A stretch of 64,000 nt of DNA from Rhodospirillales bacterium (GCA_021775095.1 JAJFII010000087.1:1-64000); one strand, 5' to 3'; positions 42,403 to 52,439 are shown, counted from the stretch's first letter. Numbers and translations: made by a program. The notes: generated from the sequence alone by a model not told the origin.

Positions 42403-42549
42403 GGGCCGGGTTCGCGGATTTAAATGGAGCTGTTCACCTATTCAGCGGAGCCGGGGTTAAGGCATTTCCGACGATAATTGAAACGCCAACTTTTTATAGA
42501 TCTCAGTTCCCTTATACCCGAATAGGCCTTAGCTCCAGTGGCTGATGGG

Positions 42550-43023
42550 TTAATTATCCGACCTGGCTTTTCGCCATTCCCAGGGCACGATAAATGTGCC
42601 GGCATGGATGCCCCGGCCCAAACCCCGTGCCTCCTTGTAGGAACGGATGTAATAAGTGTCACTTACTGGCGGGTAGGGGAGGGCAAGGCCAACTTCGATC
42701 ATTTCGGCGCCGATATCGAGGGATCCAACGGCACATTTGTATTGGTTCTGCGCCCCGTCTGTGTTGGGTTTTGCTTTGCAAAAAACAGTTTTGCCCTGGG
42801 TAAAGACCTCTATGTGGTGTTTTGCCGATTGGCCACAGAACCACGGTTTGCCTTCGGTAAAACACTGCTGTTCCAGTTCCGGCGCGTCCAAACCCCAAAG
42901 CTCGATTTCGGTTCCGTTGATCGACAGGGTATCGCCATCCAGGACCTGCACACGACCGGTCAACTCGGCTGCCGATGCCGGATAAATCACAGCCATAAAA
43001 AACAGGAACAAGAGTAAAGGCAT
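42550..43023 (-). CDS. Secreted thermonuclease-like (SNase) protein
   Basis: A 157-residue exported protein: signal peptide MPLLLFLFFMAVIYPASAA, then the OB-fold of staphylococcal nuclease type with VQVLDGDTLSINGTEIELWG and LDAPELEQQC. The Asp of DGDT and the Asp/Glu of LDAPE are the calcium-site and catalytic region. However, the second catalytic Arg-containing motif is only weakly recognisable (EMIEVGLALPY, YKEARGLGRGIHAG). Several cysteines suggest disulfides. Its start lies ten bases downstream of the small gene ending at 43033, so the two are co-transcribed. Activity is uncertain. Confidence 0.82.
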   Translation of the reverse strand: MPLLLFLFFMAVIYPASAAELTGRVQVLDGDTLSINGTEIELWGLDAPELEQQCFTEGKPWFCGQSAKHHIEVFTQGKTVFCKAKPNTDGAQNQYKCAVGSLDIGAEMIEVGLALPYPPVSDTYYIRSYKEARGLGRGIHAGTFIVPWEWRKARSDN

Positions 43024-43032
43024 TGGGGAAGT

Positions 43033-43236
43033 TTAGTCGTCTTTTGCCCTCGCTTCAAATTCGGCATCGAGTTCCGCATCCAGATATTTAAAATCCTCAG
43101 GGACCGGTAATCCTTCGGCCCGCATGGAAGCAATGGTTTGTTTGAGCCGCATATGGATTTCATGGGCATCGCCCAAATCGCCCTGGGCTTCGGTCATCAA
43201 CCGGGCAAGTTCGGCGTTGTAATCAATTTTGATCAT
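43033..43236 (-). CDS. Small hypothetical helical protein
   Basis: A 67-residue acidic, largely helical protein beginning MIKIDYNAELARLMTEAQG and ending in EARAKDD. ATG 43236 has an excellent ribosome site, GGAGGTTACACG, which with its position directly ahead of the nuclease gene supports a real gene. No family recognised and no membrane segment. Its promoter region is shared with the divergent thioesterase gene. Confidence 0.7.
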   Translation of the reverse strand: MIKIDYNAELARLMTEAQGDLGDAHEIHMRLKQTIASMRAEGLPVPEDFKYLDAELDAEFEARAKDD

Positions 43237-43363
43237 CGTGTAACCTCCAGAAATATCGTTGTTGATGAGGGATTTCACTATACAGGAATTTTCGTTGATT
43301 GCCTTAATCTGTATCAGGGTTCACATTTGCGGGCCTCGCCTCAACCGCAAAAAGACGAAAAAA

Positions 43364-43816
43364 ATGACGATTAAAAATGAAATACTGCCGCTGCATAAAT
43401 ATCCGGTTCAGGTGACGGAAAAACTGCGCTATGGGGATACGGACAGGCAGGGGCACGTGAACAATGCTGTCTTCGCGACACTCTGCGAAAGTGGCCGATG
43501 TGCTTTTTTATATGACCCGGATCGACCCTTAGCAACGGAGCAGCTGCAATTTGTCATTGCTCAATTGACCATCAACTTTCTCGACGAGATGAATTGGCCG
43601 GGAACGGTGATTGTTGGGACCGGCGTCTCGCGCATTGGGCGCTCCTCCTTCGGATTGGTGCAGAGTTTGTTTGTCGACGAGACCTGCGTTGCCTTATGCG
43701 ATAGTGTTTTGGTGACGATGGATGTGGAAACCCGTAAATCGACCCCCCTGACCGAAGACATCCTGCAAAGATTAACCGCCCTTAAGGTCGATACGACCGA
43801 GCAGACCGGTTCTTAG
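43364..43816 (+). CDS. Acyl-CoA thioesterase (hotdog fold, 4HBT family)
   Basis: A 150-residue hotdog protein. LRYGDTDRQGHVNNAVFATL is the 4-hydroxybenzoyl-CoA thioesterase-type active-site segment with the Asp and the HVNNA motif, and FLDEMNWPGTVIVGTGVSRIG is the central strand pair. It hydrolyses an acyl-CoA thioester of unknown chain. ATG 43364 is used; the frame is open upstream but without family pattern. It converges on tcuB, whose stop is four bases away. Confidence 0.87.
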   Translation: MTIKNEILPLHKYPVQVTEKLRYGDTDRQGHVNNAVFATLCESGRCAFLYDPDRPLATEQLQFVIAQLTINFLDEMNWPGTVIVGTGVSRIGRSSFGLVQSLFVDETCVALCDSVLVTMDVETRKSTPLTEDILQRLTALKVDTTEQTGS

Positions 43817-43820
43817 GCGA

Positions 43821-44894
43821 TTATCTGTCAATCTCGGTAGCGTATTTTATGAGCGCCACGAGGCGATAAAAACCGTGCACGAACTTGCCGTAGGGCAGGG
43901 TCAAAAACAGGGCAAGCACCACACTCAGGTGGACGATCAAAGCCGGTGCCAGGTATGGGGACTGCTTGACCAGCAGCAATGCCATGCCGGTCAGGCTGGT
44001 CAATAGCAACAAGATCAGAAAGGTCCGGTTCATGCCGCCGTCGGCGGTTGGTTTTGTTTGATCATCCGCTCGATGATTTAACCACAATAAGCCAATGGGT
44101 CCGACAAGCAGGCCAATGCCGCCGGTAATTCCTAAAAATTTCGGTAAACTGAAAACCGAATAAGGCGCGACCCAGCCAAGGGAATAATGATAAACCGTAC
44201 CAACTGACGTCGCGGCAAAACACAACAGAAATCCGTAAAAGGTCAAATGGTGAAACAGGCGGCGGACATTGGAGGGGGTTTCCGTCGGATAGGTGCAGCC
44301 GTCAGCCGTCCCACCGCCCAGATACTTCAGGCTCAGAGCATCTTTAATGCCGGACCTGACATGTTTCCAGTCGAGGGAAAACGGCGATGGCAGATCAAGC
44401 GACCGCCAATATCGGCTGACCCCCAGGGTCAGGGCCAGGACGACCAGGGCACCGACGGTACCAAAGGCCCCGGCCATGGTCTTGTGGGGAAGGATGTCAT
44501 AAAAATTGTCTGTTACTCCGCCGGTCCAGTTTGAAGTCAGGGTGAATATCACAACAAACCCGACAATCACCGACAGGGCAGCCCAATTGGTATTGTTCCT
44601 GAGTACTGGTGCCATGAACGACGGGAAGGAAAATGCGGCGTACGTCTCGAGGCGCAGATCAGCGAAGGTGCGGGGCACATTAATTTGAAACTCATGGGGG
44701 TCCGCATATTGGCAATGGTGATAACAACTGCCGCAGCTGTGGCAAAGGTTGGCCAGATAGTCCAAATCCATTTCCGCAAAGGCCAGGCGTTTTTCCATGG
44801 CCGGGAAAACCGCGCAGTGGCCTTCGCAATAGCGACAGGCATTGCAGATCGTCATCACCCGTTCGGCTTCGATAAGGGTTTCACTTGAGCGCAT
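43821..44894 (-). CDS. tcuB: Tricarballylate utilisation protein B (CitB/TcuB), Fe-S membrane electron carrier
   Basis: A 357-residue membrane protein. The N-terminal ~70 residues hold two ferredoxin-like cysteine clusters, CNACRYCEGHC and CHSCGSCYHHC. The rest has about six membrane helices, for instance WAALSVIVGFVVIFTL, TFLILLLLTSLTGMALLLV and LIVHLSVVLALFLTLPYG, with histidines (GFLLCFAATSVGTVYHYSLG) that may bind heme. TcuB reoxidises the FADH2 of TcuA and passes electrons to the quinone pool. ATG 44894 overlaps the tcuA end by 14 bases; the frame runs back to 44939. Last gene of the MFS-tcuA-tcuB operon. Confidence 0.9.
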   Translation of the reverse strand: MRSSETLIEAERVMTICNACRYCEGHCAVFPAMEKRLAFAEMDLDYLANLCHSCGSCYHHCQYADPHEFQINVPRTFADLRLETYAAFSFPSFMAPVLRNNTNWAALSVIVGFVVIFTLTSNWTGGVTDNFYDILPHKTMAGAFGTVGALVVLALTLGVSRYWRSLDLPSPFSLDWKHVRSGIKDALSLKYLGGGTADGCTYPTETPSNVRRLFHHLTFYGFLLCFAATSVGTVYHYSLGWVAPYSVFSLPKFLGITGGIGLLVGPIGLLWLNHRADDQTKPTADGGMNRTFLILLLLTSLTGMALLLVKQSPYLAPALIVHLSVVLALFLTLPYGKFVHGFYRLVALIKYATEIDR

Positions 44895-46278
44895 ATTGGG
44901 CCGCCTCCCGTCCGGCGATTTGGCCAAAAACGCCGCCAATTGTCATGCCAATACCGGCCAGATAACCTTTGCCAAGGACGTTTCCGGCCATGATTTCACC
45001 GGCTGCAAATACGTTGTCGGATGGTTCGCCCGTGGCCATTAACATCTGCGCCTTTTCGTTCACACCGACGCCCAGATAGGTGAAGGTGATTCCGGGTTTC
45101 AGGCTGTAGGCGCTGAAAGGCGGCTGATCCAGGGGGCGGGCCCAGTTGGTTTTGTTTATTTCCAGGCCCTGGGTTTTACATCCATCCAGCTCCGTATGAT
45201 CAAAAGTGCCAGGTTGTACAGCGGCGTTAAATCGATTGACGGTTTTTACCAGTTGCGTTTCATCCAGCCCGATCCGTCGCGCCAGATCACCAATGGTGTC
45301 AGCGACAATCGGCGGGAATACCGGAGGCATGAAAGCACCAATGGATTTGCTGTCAATGATCACATGTCCGATTTGATTGGGTTGCTGGGCCACCAGCCGA
45401 CCCCAGATGGCATATCGTTTTGGCCAGAAATCCTCGCCTTCGTCATAAAACCGGCTGGCGTTGTCGTTGACGACAATGCCTAGGGAAACACAATCAACAC
45501 GGGTAACAATTCCGCCATCAAATTTTGGTGCCCGACCGTCGATGGCCACCGCGTGGCACTGTTTGGGGTCGCCGACCTGTTGCCCACCACGTGCGTGTAA
45601 AAGTTTAAGCACTTCGCCCCTGTTATAGGGCGTGCCGCGGATTAAAAAGTTATCTGCAACCGCGCCCCAGATTTCTTTTAACCATTCGATATTGGACTCG
45701 AACCCGCCAGCCGCAGCGACCAGCGTTTTCGCCTGGAAAGATCTGTTGTCCGGTTCGGCTTTAACCACTGCCTCTTCGAAGCGTTTGCCATCAAATTTCA
45801 GGTCAATGACTTCGGCATTGTAATGCACTTCAATCCCTAACCGCCCTGCTTCACGGTAAAGTGCGTTCATCAGGGCCTTGCCGCCGCCTAAAAAAAACGC
45901 ATTTGTCCTGCCGAGATGTAGGGTGCCGCCCAGGGGCGGTTGAAAGTGAACGCCATGGCGGTATAACCAGGCAACACTTTGTGCCGATTCGCGGATGGTC
46001 AAACGCGCCAGGGTTTCGTTGGTTTGGCCATCGGTGACCCGTAACAAATCGTCCCAATATTCATCTTCGCCGTAGGTCCCGGTCAGCGAAAGTATGGGCC
46101 CCTGATGCATCGGCCGTAAATTTCTGGTATGGCGCGAATTTCCGGCCCGGTGGGACTTCGGCGCACCTTCCAGGACACAGACCCGGGCACCGGCCTCGGC
46201 GGCAGTAATTGCAGCGGTAAGCCCGGCGTGACCGCCACCAATTATTAAGGTGTCTAATTTTCTGGTTTTTGGGGTCAC
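44881..46278 (-). CDS. tcuA: FAD-dependent tricarballylate dehydrogenase (TcuA)
   Basis: A 465-residue flavoprotein of the fumarate reductase/succinate dehydrogenase family. DTLIIGGGHAGLTAAITAAE is the FAD motif; AGNSRHTRNLRPMHQGP, HFQPPLGGTLHLGRTNAFFL and FLGGGKALMNALYREAGRLG are TcuA-like blocks, and VFAAGEIMAGNVLGKGYLAG is the C-terminal FAD segment. It oxidises tricarballylate to cis-aconitate. The start is GTG 46278. It is 85 bases downstream of an MFS gene and overlaps tcuB. A related substrate such as another tricarboxylate is possible. Confidence 0.9.
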   Translation of the reverse strand: MTPKTRKLDTLIIGGGHAGLTAAITAAEAGARVCVLEGAPKSHRAGNSRHTRNLRPMHQGPILSLTGTYGEDEYWDDLLRVTDGQTNETLARLTIRESAQSVAWLYRHGVHFQPPLGGTLHLGRTNAFFLGGGKALMNALYREAGRLGIEVHYNAEVIDLKFDGKRFEEAVVKAEPDNRSFQAKTLVAAAGGFESNIEWLKEIWGAVADNFLIRGTPYNRGEVLKLLHARGGQQVGDPKQCHAVAIDGRAPKFDGGIVTRVDCVSLGIVVNDNASRFYDEGEDFWPKRYAIWGRLVAQQPNQIGHVIIDSKSIGAFMPPVFPPIVADTIGDLARRIGLDETQLVKTVNRFNAAVQPGTFDHTELDGCKTQGLEINKTNWARPLDQPPFSAYSLKPGITFTYLGVGVNEKAQMLMATGEPSDNVFAAGEIMAGNVLGKGYLAGIGMTIGGVFGQIAGREAAQYALK

Positions 46279-46363
46279 GGATGGCTGTTTCCCGTTTGCT
46301 GAGGAATTTGTCCAAGGTCATAAAGGTACTGCACGGTATTGTCGGGAAATACAAGGTTCGGGC

Positions 46364-47536
46364 CTACCCGGGATCAGGCCTGTCGGGGCGACGTTTCAAC
46401 ATTGCCTGCAGGACAATGGCACCAACGCACCCGGCACCGGAAAAGACGATCATGACATAAAAGACATAAGCCCCCATGTCGTTGTAGGTCCACCCCGCGA
46501 TTGCCATGGCAATGCCAAACAGGAATCCCATGGCTAAACCATCGTAAAGGCCTTGGGCGGTGGCCGACTGGTCGCGGGGAACGCGGCTCGAAATAAAACC
46601 AATGGACGCAATCAAGGTGCCGGCAAATGTCAGGGCGTGCAAAACCTGCGCCAGGACCAAGATGGGTACCGAAGTGGTCGAACCGAGTACCAGCCAGCGC
46701 AGGATGCCAGCCGTTCCCGCCAGTAAAAACAATTTGGGCGTTCCCAGGCGTTGCAGAAGATGGGTCGAGAAAGCAAGGAAGATAATTTCGACGACGACCC
46801 CTTCGGCCCACAAAAACCCGATGGTCGTCTTGTCAATGCCGGCGGCTTTCCAGTGCAAGGTGGCGAAGCCATAAAGTGCCGCGTGGCTGGCTTGCAATAC
46901 TGCCGCCGTACAGACAAAAACCACAAAAGTCGGAACCCGCAACAACTCAAACAGCGCCAGTTTTTGGTGTTTTCTCGGCGCTTCATGCAGGTTTGGCACA
47001 GCCAGTGCCGATATAACAATTAATAAGGAGCCGAACAGAAGGAGGTGCAGCACGGCGGCCGGGGAATCTCCCTGCAGTTCCAAATAATATCCGCCCAATA
47101 TGGATACCAAAATAAACGCGACGGAACCCCATAACCTGACCTTGCCATAATCCATCTGAATCCGTTTGACGGCGATTATCGCCAGATTGTCGGCGAGGGG
47201 GATCAGGGTGGTTAAAAGTGTTCCGACAACGGCCCAGGCAACAAGGATTGGCCAAAATCCATTCAGGAATGGAAACACACAAAAACCAGCAAAGGTGATA
47301 AAGCTGGCGGCAACCAGGATTTTTTTACGATCACCGGTCTGATCGGCAATGGATGATACCAACAAACCTATGGGAATTTTTGCCCACAGGGAAACGGCAA
47401 AGATCAACCCAATTTCTACTTTGGAAATGCCTTTGCCCTCAAGCCAGATGGGTAAAAACGGCACATATGCACCAATAACGAGAAATGTCGAGAAGACATT
47501 GAGCGCTAAACGCTGAGGGATCCATGGCTGTGACAT
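46364..47536 (-). CDS. MFS transporter (MFS_1-like), probable substrate importer for TcuAB
   Basis: A 390-residue inner-membrane protein with about twelve hydrophobic segments, among them VFSTFLVIGAYVPFLPIWL, VAFILVSILGGYYLEL and VLHALTFAGTLIASIGFISS. SIADQTGDRKKIL is the MFS loop 2-3 motif. The pattern resembles the phenylpropionate/LacY-like subgroup (MFS_1_like). It is the first gene ahead of tcuA-tcuB, so it takes the place of the TcuC citrate/tricarballylate symporter although it is from a different MFS branch. ATG 47536. It diverges from the nucleoside operon. Confidence 0.85.
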   Translation of the reverse strand: MSQPWIPQRLALNVFSTFLVIGAYVPFLPIWLEGKGISKVEIGLIFAVSLWAKIPIGLLVSSIADQTGDRKKILVAASFITFAGFCVFPFLNGFWPILVAWAVVGTLLTTLIPLADNLAIIAVKRIQMDYGKVRLWGSVAFILVSILGGYYLELQGDSPAAVLHLLLFGSLLIVISALAVPNLHEAPRKHQKLALFELLRVPTFVVFVCTAAVLQASHAALYGFATLHWKAAGIDKTTIGFLWAEGVVVEIIFLAFSTHLLQRLGTPKLFLLAGTAGILRWLVLGSTTSVPILVLAQVLHALTFAGTLIASIGFISSRVPRDQSATAQGLYDGLAMGFLFGIAMAIAGWTYNDMGAYVFYVMIVFSGAGCVGAIVLQAMLKRRPDRPDPG

Positions 47537-47706
47537 TATCTGCCAACCTAAGGGATTTTGTATTTTCTGTCACGGCACGTCCACCCAATAAATTGATGAT
47601 TTGACTCGTCAATTCGCCGTTGCCAAACTACCTGCAACAGGGAACCGGTTTTCTATAAAAACTGAGCCATGGCGACGTACCAAAAATCAACCGAAAGAGG
47701 AAGAAA

Positions 47707-48702
47707 ATGAGCTTTTTAAAACAGACCATGATCGTTGGAGCCGCACTGATGTTATCCGTATCGGCTCAGGCTGCAGACGACAAACCCGCTGTTGTTTTTG
47801 ACATGGGTGGGAAGTTTGATAAATCCTTTAATCAGGGCGTATTCGAGGGCGCTGAACGGTTTAAAAAGGAAACCGGCGTTGCCTATCGCGAATTTGAAGT
47901 AACCAACGAAACGCAGCGCGAACAGGCGATCCGTAAAATGGCGCAACGGGGCCGCAGCCCGATCGTCGGCGTGGGTTTTGCCCAGGCTTCAGCGATTGAA
48001 GCGGTCGCGAAAGAATTCCCAGACCTTAAATTTACAATCATTGACGGATTTGTGGAGTTACCGAATGTCCAGGCGGTGCTGTTCAAGGAGGAGGAAGGGT
48101 CGTTCCTGGTGGGGATCCTGGCAGCCATGGCGTCCAAAACCGGTAAGGTCGGATATATCGGCGGGATGGATATACCACTGATCCGGGCTTTTGGCTGCGG
48201 ATACGAACAGGGGGCAAAATATGCCAATCCGTCGGTCGAAGTGATCCAAAACATGACCGGAACCACGCCCGCGGCTTGGAACGATCCGGGGCGTGGATCA
48301 GAGCTGACAAAGGGTCAGGTTGACCGTGGGGCCGACGTCATTTATGCGGCTGCCGGTGGCACCGGTGTTGGCGTCTATCAGGCCGCCAAGGACGCCGGAA
48401 AACTGGCCATTGGTGTCGATTCCAACCAAAATCACCTGCACCCGGGCACGATGTTGACGTCGATGGTCAAACGTGTCGATGTTGCCGCCTATAACAGCTT
48501 CAAGACCGGCGGCGATGGTACCTGGAAATCGGGTGTTCAGTCGTTGGGACTGAAAGAAGGGGGTGTTGATTGGGCCCTGGACGACAACAATCGCTCGTTG
48601 ATTACCGCAGCCATGGAAAAAAGAGTAAGCCAGGCAAAAGCGGATATTATCGCCGGCAAGATTAAGGTCCATGATTACCGCTCTAACAACAGCTGTAAAT
48701 AA
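47707..48702 (+). CDS. BMP-family nucleoside-binding protein of an ABC transporter
   Basis: A 331-residue exported protein with signal peptide MSFLKQTMIVGAALMLSVSA, cleaved near AQAAD. The BMP/PnrA pattern is clear: VVFDMGGKFDKSFNQGVFEG, VGFAQASAIEAVAKEFPDL, FKEEEGSFLVGILAAMAS, VGYIGGMDIPLIRAFGCGYE, QGAKYANPSVEV and DVIYAAAGGTGVGVYQAAKD. Family members bind purine and pyrimidine nucleosides. ATG 47707 follows AAAGAGGAAGAAA. First gene of a nucleoside uptake and salvage operon, which strongly supports the ligand class. Confidence 0.93.
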   Translation: MSFLKQTMIVGAALMLSVSAQAADDKPAVVFDMGGKFDKSFNQGVFEGAERFKKETGVAYREFEVTNETQREQAIRKMAQRGRSPIVGVGFAQASAIEAVAKEFPDLKFTIIDGFVELPNVQAVLFKEEEGSFLVGILAAMASKTGKVGYIGGMDIPLIRAFGCGYEQGAKYANPSVEVIQNMTGTTPAAWNDPGRGSELTKGQVDRGADVIYAAAGGTGVGVYQAAKDAGKLAIGVDSNQNHLHPGTMLTSMVKRVDVAAYNSFKTGGDGTWKSGVQSLGLKEGGVDWALDDNNRSLITAAMEKRVSQAKADIIAGKIKVHDYRSNNSCK

Positions 48703-48725
48703 ACCGGACCGTTGGACCCGGTGCC

Positions 48726-50336
48726 ATGACCGGAACAATGGAAAACGACGGTAAAAAACGCGGGCCGGGGGATGAAAATTCCCCTGCAGCTTCGCCGTCG
48801 GCCATAAAACTCACAGATATCAGCAAGTCCTTTGGCCCCGTGCGGGCCAATGACAGTGTCAATATGGAGATTCACGCCGGTACCATCCATGGGATTATCG
48901 GCGAAAACGGCGCCGGAAAATCGACTCTAATGAGCATTTTGTACGGGTTCTATGAAGCCGATAGGGGGACGATTGAAGTCGATGGAAAAACCGTAAAGAT
49001 CACTTCGTCGCAAGCCGCAATATCCGTTGGTATTGGAATGGTTCACCAGCATTTTATGCTGATCGACACCTTCACGGTCCTGGAAAACATCATATTGGGG
49101 GCGGAAACCAGTGCGTTGCTGGTGGCAGGCCTGGAAGAAGCGCGGGTAAAACTTCAGGCCCTGGAGGACGAGTATGGGTTGAACGTCGATTTGAATGTTT
49201 TAACCGGAGACCTGCCGGTCGGCGAACAACAGCGCGTAGAAATCCTGAAGGCCCTGTATCGAGACGCCCGAATTCTGATTCTCGACGAGCCGACAGGTGT
49301 CCTGACCCCCCAGGAAACCGCGCAGTTGTTCAAGATCCTGAAGGCCCTCAACCGGGAAGGGGTGACCATTGTTTTGATCACCCACAAACTGAAAGAGATC
49401 ATGACCATCACCGACAATGTATCGGTTATGCGGGCAGGTCAAATGGTCGCCCATCGAAAAACGGCGAATACTTCGGCCGAAGAACTGGCTGAATTGATGG
49501 TCGGTCGAAAGATTATTAATGAGATCGAAAAATCAACAGGACAGCGCGGCCAGCCGGCCCTTAAAGTCGAAGGTTTAACGGTAAAATCCGCCGGAGCTGT
49601 GCCTTTGATTGATGACTTGAGTTTTGAGGTGTGCGCAGGCGAAATCGTCGGAATTGCCGGAGTCTCCGGAAACGGGCAAAGCGAACTTCTCGAAGTTTTA
49701 AGCGGAATTCGGCCGTTCGACACGGGTAAAATCTTCCTGAATGGTCGTGATGTATCGCCCCAGCACCTCTGTGACCCAAAGGAAGTTCGCGGTCTGAAAA
49801 TTGCCCATGTGCCCGAAGATCGGCATCGGCTTGGAATGGTGACGAATTTTTCCGCCCAGGAATCGTCGATTTTGGGTTATCAGGACGCGGCCGTATATAA
49901 CAGCGGGCCCTTCCTTGATTTGCCGACAATAAATAGAGAATGCCGGAGATTGATGGAAGGGTTTGATGTCCGTCCGCGTCTCCCGGAAATTCGCTCTGCA
50001 AACATGTCAGGTGGCAACCAGCAGAAACTTATTCTGGCCCGGGAAATCGATAAGGGCCCGGAGGTGCTTCTGGTTGGACAACCCACCCGAGGGGTTGATA
50101 TCGGTGCCATCGAATTTATTCACGGCCAATTGATCGAACTCAGGAAACAGGGTTGCGCCGTCTTGATGGTCTCCGTCGAGTTGGACGAAGTCATGAAACT
50201 CAGTGACCGGATTTTGGTCATGTTCGACGGGCGTATCGTTGCTGAAGTCGCCGGTAACAAAGCCGACGAAAAAATGTTGGGATTGATGATGGCTAACGCC
50301 CACAGCCAATTGGCGCAGGCGGAAACCAACGCATGA
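48726..50336 (+). CDS. Nucleoside ABC transporter ATP-binding protein (two ATPase domains)
   Basis: A 536-residue tandem ATPase of the RbsA/MglA type found with BMP binding proteins. The first domain has Walker [28 protein letters not shown] in place of the signature, and [11 protein letters not shown]. The second has a degenerate Walker [27 protein letters not shown] and [11 protein letters not shown]. Such asymmetric sites are normal for the family. ATG 48726 is 23 bases after the binding-protein stop; a second ATG is four codons on. The stop overlaps the permease start (ATGA). Confidence 0.93.
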   Translation: MTGTMENDGKKRGPGDENSPAASPSAIKLTDISKSFGPVRANDSVNMEIHAGTIHGIIGENGAGKSTLMSILYGFYEADRGTIEVDGKTVKITSSQAAISVGIGMVHQHFMLIDTFTVLENIILGAETSALLVAGLEEARVKLQALEDEYGLNVDLNVLTGDLPVGEQQRVEILKALYRDARILILDEPTGVLTPQETAQLFKILKALNREGVTIVLITHKLKEIMTITDNVSVMRAGQMVAHRKTANTSAEELAELMVGRKIINEIEKSTGQRGQPALKVEGLTVKSAGAVPLIDDLSFEVCAGEIVGIAGVSGNGQSELLEVLSGIRPFDTGKIFLNGRDVSPQHLCDPKEVRGLKIAHVPEDRHRLGMVTNFSAQESSILGYQDAAVYNSGPFLDLPTINRECRRLMEGFDVRPRLPEIRSANMSGGNQQKLILAREIDKGPEVLLVGQPTRGVDIGAIEFIHGQLIELRKQGCAVLMVSVELDEVMKLSDRILVMFDGRIVAEVAGNKADEKMLGLMMANAHSQLAQAETNA

Positions 50337-51463
50337 GTCAAAACTCGTCGACCTTACCCCGATGGATCGATATTGGATTGATCCCCATTTTAAACGTCGC
50401 CATGGCGTTGCTTGTATCTGGCCTCATCATTTTGTTGATTGGCGAGAGTCCGCTCGAAGCCGTGCAAATTATGATACAGGGCGCGCTCGGTTACGACGAA
50501 GGAATTGGTTACACCCTTTATTATACGACAAACTTTGTCTTTACCGGTCTGGCCGTTGCTGTGGCATTTCACGCCGGGCTTTTTAATATTGGCGGCGAAG
50601 GGCAGGCCTATATTGGCGGACTTGGTGTCGGTTTGTTCCTGCTGCTGGCAGATGACAGTCTGTCGCCGATTTTGTTGTTGCCCGTGGGCATCATTGCAGC
50701 TGGATTGTTTGGCGCCGCCTGGGCGGCAATTCCCGCTTATCTGCAGGCCTATCGCGGCAGTCACATTGTCATCACAACCATCATGTTCAATTTTATCGCC
50801 TCTGCCTTAATGGTGTACCTGATGGTCAATGTGTTAATTAAACCGGGCCAGATGTCACCGGAAAGCCGGGTTTTTCTTGATACGGCCCATTTGCCATTCG
50901 CCCATGAAATTTTTGCCTGGATGGGCATTAAAATAGCCCGGTCGCCCCTCAACATATCAATCATTTGGGCGGCGATTTGTTGTATCGGCCTGTGGTTGTT
51001 TGTTTGGCGGACCCGTTGGGGATATGCGATCCGATCCGTTGGGTTTAACGAAAAAGCGGCGGTTTATGCGGGCATTACGCCGGCCAAAACGATCATGCTC
51101 GCGATGTTCATATCTGGTGCCTTGGCTGGGTTTGTCGGGGTAAATGAAATTATGGGTGTTCACCATAAACTGTTGCTGAACTATACTGCAGGTTACGGAT
51201 TTACCGGTATCGCGGTGTCCCTCATGGGGCGTAATCATCCCTTTGGTATCATTTTGGCCAGCCTGTTATTTGGAGTGCTTTATCAAGGCGGGGCGGAACT
51301 GGCGTTTGAAGTTCCGACCATTACCCGTGAACTGGTGGTGGTCATCCAGGGGTTGGTGATCCTGTTCTCTGGCGCGCTTGCCTATATGTCGACACCGTGG
51401 ATTGAGTGGGCCTATGGGGCGTTGAGCCGTCGCCAATCGAGCGCCGGTCAGGGGGAGGGATAA
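50333..51463 (+). CDS. Nucleoside ABC transporter permease, subunit 1
   Basis: A 376-residue inner-membrane protein of the BPD_transp_2 type. Diagnostic segments: NFVFTGLAVAVAFHAGLFNIGGEGQAYIGG with the GLFNIGGEGQ motif, GAAWAAIPAYLQAYRGSHIVITTIM, FNEKAAVYAGITPAKTIMLAM and YTAGYGFTGIAVSLMGRNHP. Corresponds to NupP/YufP-type permeases. Its start overlaps the ATPase gene by four bases and the second permease begins directly after its stop. Confidence 0.93.
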   Translation: MSQNSSTLPRWIDIGLIPILNVAMALLVSGLIILLIGESPLEAVQIMIQGALGYDEGIGYTLYYTTNFVFTGLAVAVAFHAGLFNIGGEGQAYIGGLGVGLFLLLADDSLSPILLLPVGIIAAGLFGAAWAAIPAYLQAYRGSHIVITTIMFNFIASALMVYLMVNVLIKPGQMSPESRVFLDTAHLPFAHEIFAWMGIKIARSPLNISIIWAAICCIGLWLFVWRTRWGYAIRSVGFNEKAAVYAGITPAKTIMLAMFISGALAGFVGVNEIMGVHHKLLLNYTAGYGFTGIAVSLMGRNHPFGIILASLLFGVLYQGGAELAFEVPTITRELVVVIQGLVILFSGALAYMSTPWIEWAYGALSRRQSSAGQGEG

Positions 51464-52438
51464 ATGGAAGATACATTTATGTTTGCTGTCCTGACGCTGG
51501 ATGCCACATTGCGCGTATCTACACCCCTGATCTTCTGCGCCATGGCTGGACTGTTTTCAGAGCGCTCCGGGATTATCGATATCAGCCTGGAAGGCAAGAT
51601 GTTATCGGCGGCTTTTATCGCCGCCAGTGTTGCCGCTGTCACCGGGTCTGCCTGGCTGGCACTTGTGGCGGCGATTTGTGTTGCCTCGGGCCTCGCCCTG
51701 TTGCATGGGTTTGCCTGTATAACCCACAAGGGCAACCACGTTGTCAGTGGTGTTGCCATCAATATTTTGGCCTCGGGTTTGACGGTGGTGTTGGGCATTT
51801 CCTGGTTCCAAAGGGGTGGCCAGACTCCGAGCCTGCCGTCGTCGGCGCGGTTCATGCCCATCGAGTTTCCCTTTACGGATGCCTTGAACGGCACCCCGCT
51901 GTTGGGGACCATTTACAAAGAACTTTTGAGCGGGCACAACATTCTGGTTTATCTGGCGTTTCTTGTTGTGCCGTTAACCTGGTGGGTGGTTTTTCAAACC
52001 CGATTTGGCCTGCGCCTGCGGGCCGTCGGGGAGAACCCGACAGCCGTTGATACGGCTGGCATATCCGTCTCCGGGTTGAGATACCGGGCGGTTCTGATCT
52101 GCGGTCTTCTGACCGGCTTCGCCGGAGCCTATCTGGCAATCGCCCAAAACGCTGGTTTTGTCCGCGATATGACTGCGGGACAGGGATATATTGCCTTAGC
52201 CGCCCTGATATTTGGTAAATGGCGACCGTTTTCGGCTTTTGCCGCCTGTTTGCTGTTTGGCCTTCTCGATGCCATTGCCATCCGCCTGCAAGGGGTTCAT
52301 CTGGCCGGAGTTGGTGAAGTCCCTGTCGAATTGATCCAGGCACTTCCCTACATCCTGACTGTCATCCTGCTGGCAGGGTTTATTGGTAAGGCGGTTGCAC
52401 CAAAGGCCATAGGTCAACCCTATTTGAAGGAACGTTAG
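51464..52438 (+). CDS. Nucleoside ABC transporter permease, subunit 2
   Basis: A 324-residue inner-membrane protein, partner of the preceding permease (NupQ/YufQ-like). TLRVSTPLIFCAMAGLFSERSGIIDISLEGKM contains the SGIIDISLEG block, followed by GNHVVSGVAINILASGLTVVLG, NPTAVDTAGISVSGLRYRAVL and GQGYIALAALIFGKWRPF. The ATG abuts the TAA of the upstream gene with GGAGGGAT as ribosome site. The transporter is therefore complete: binding protein, ATPase, two permeases. Confidence 0.94.
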   Translation: MEDTFMFAVLTLDATLRVSTPLIFCAMAGLFSERSGIIDISLEGKMLSAAFIAASVAAVTGSAWLALVAAICVASGLALLHGFACITHKGNHVVSGVAINILASGLTVVLGISWFQRGGQTPSLPSSARFMPIEFPFTDALNGTPLLGTIYKELLSGHNILVYLAFLVVPLTWWVVFQTRFGLRLRAVGENPTAVDTAGISVSGLRYRAVLICGLLTGFAGAYLAIAQNAGFVRDMTAGQGYIALAALIFGKWRPFSAFAACLLFGLLDAIAIRLQGVHLAGVGEVPVELIQALPYILTVILLAGFIGKAVAPKAIGQPYLKER

Positions 52439-52439
52439 G

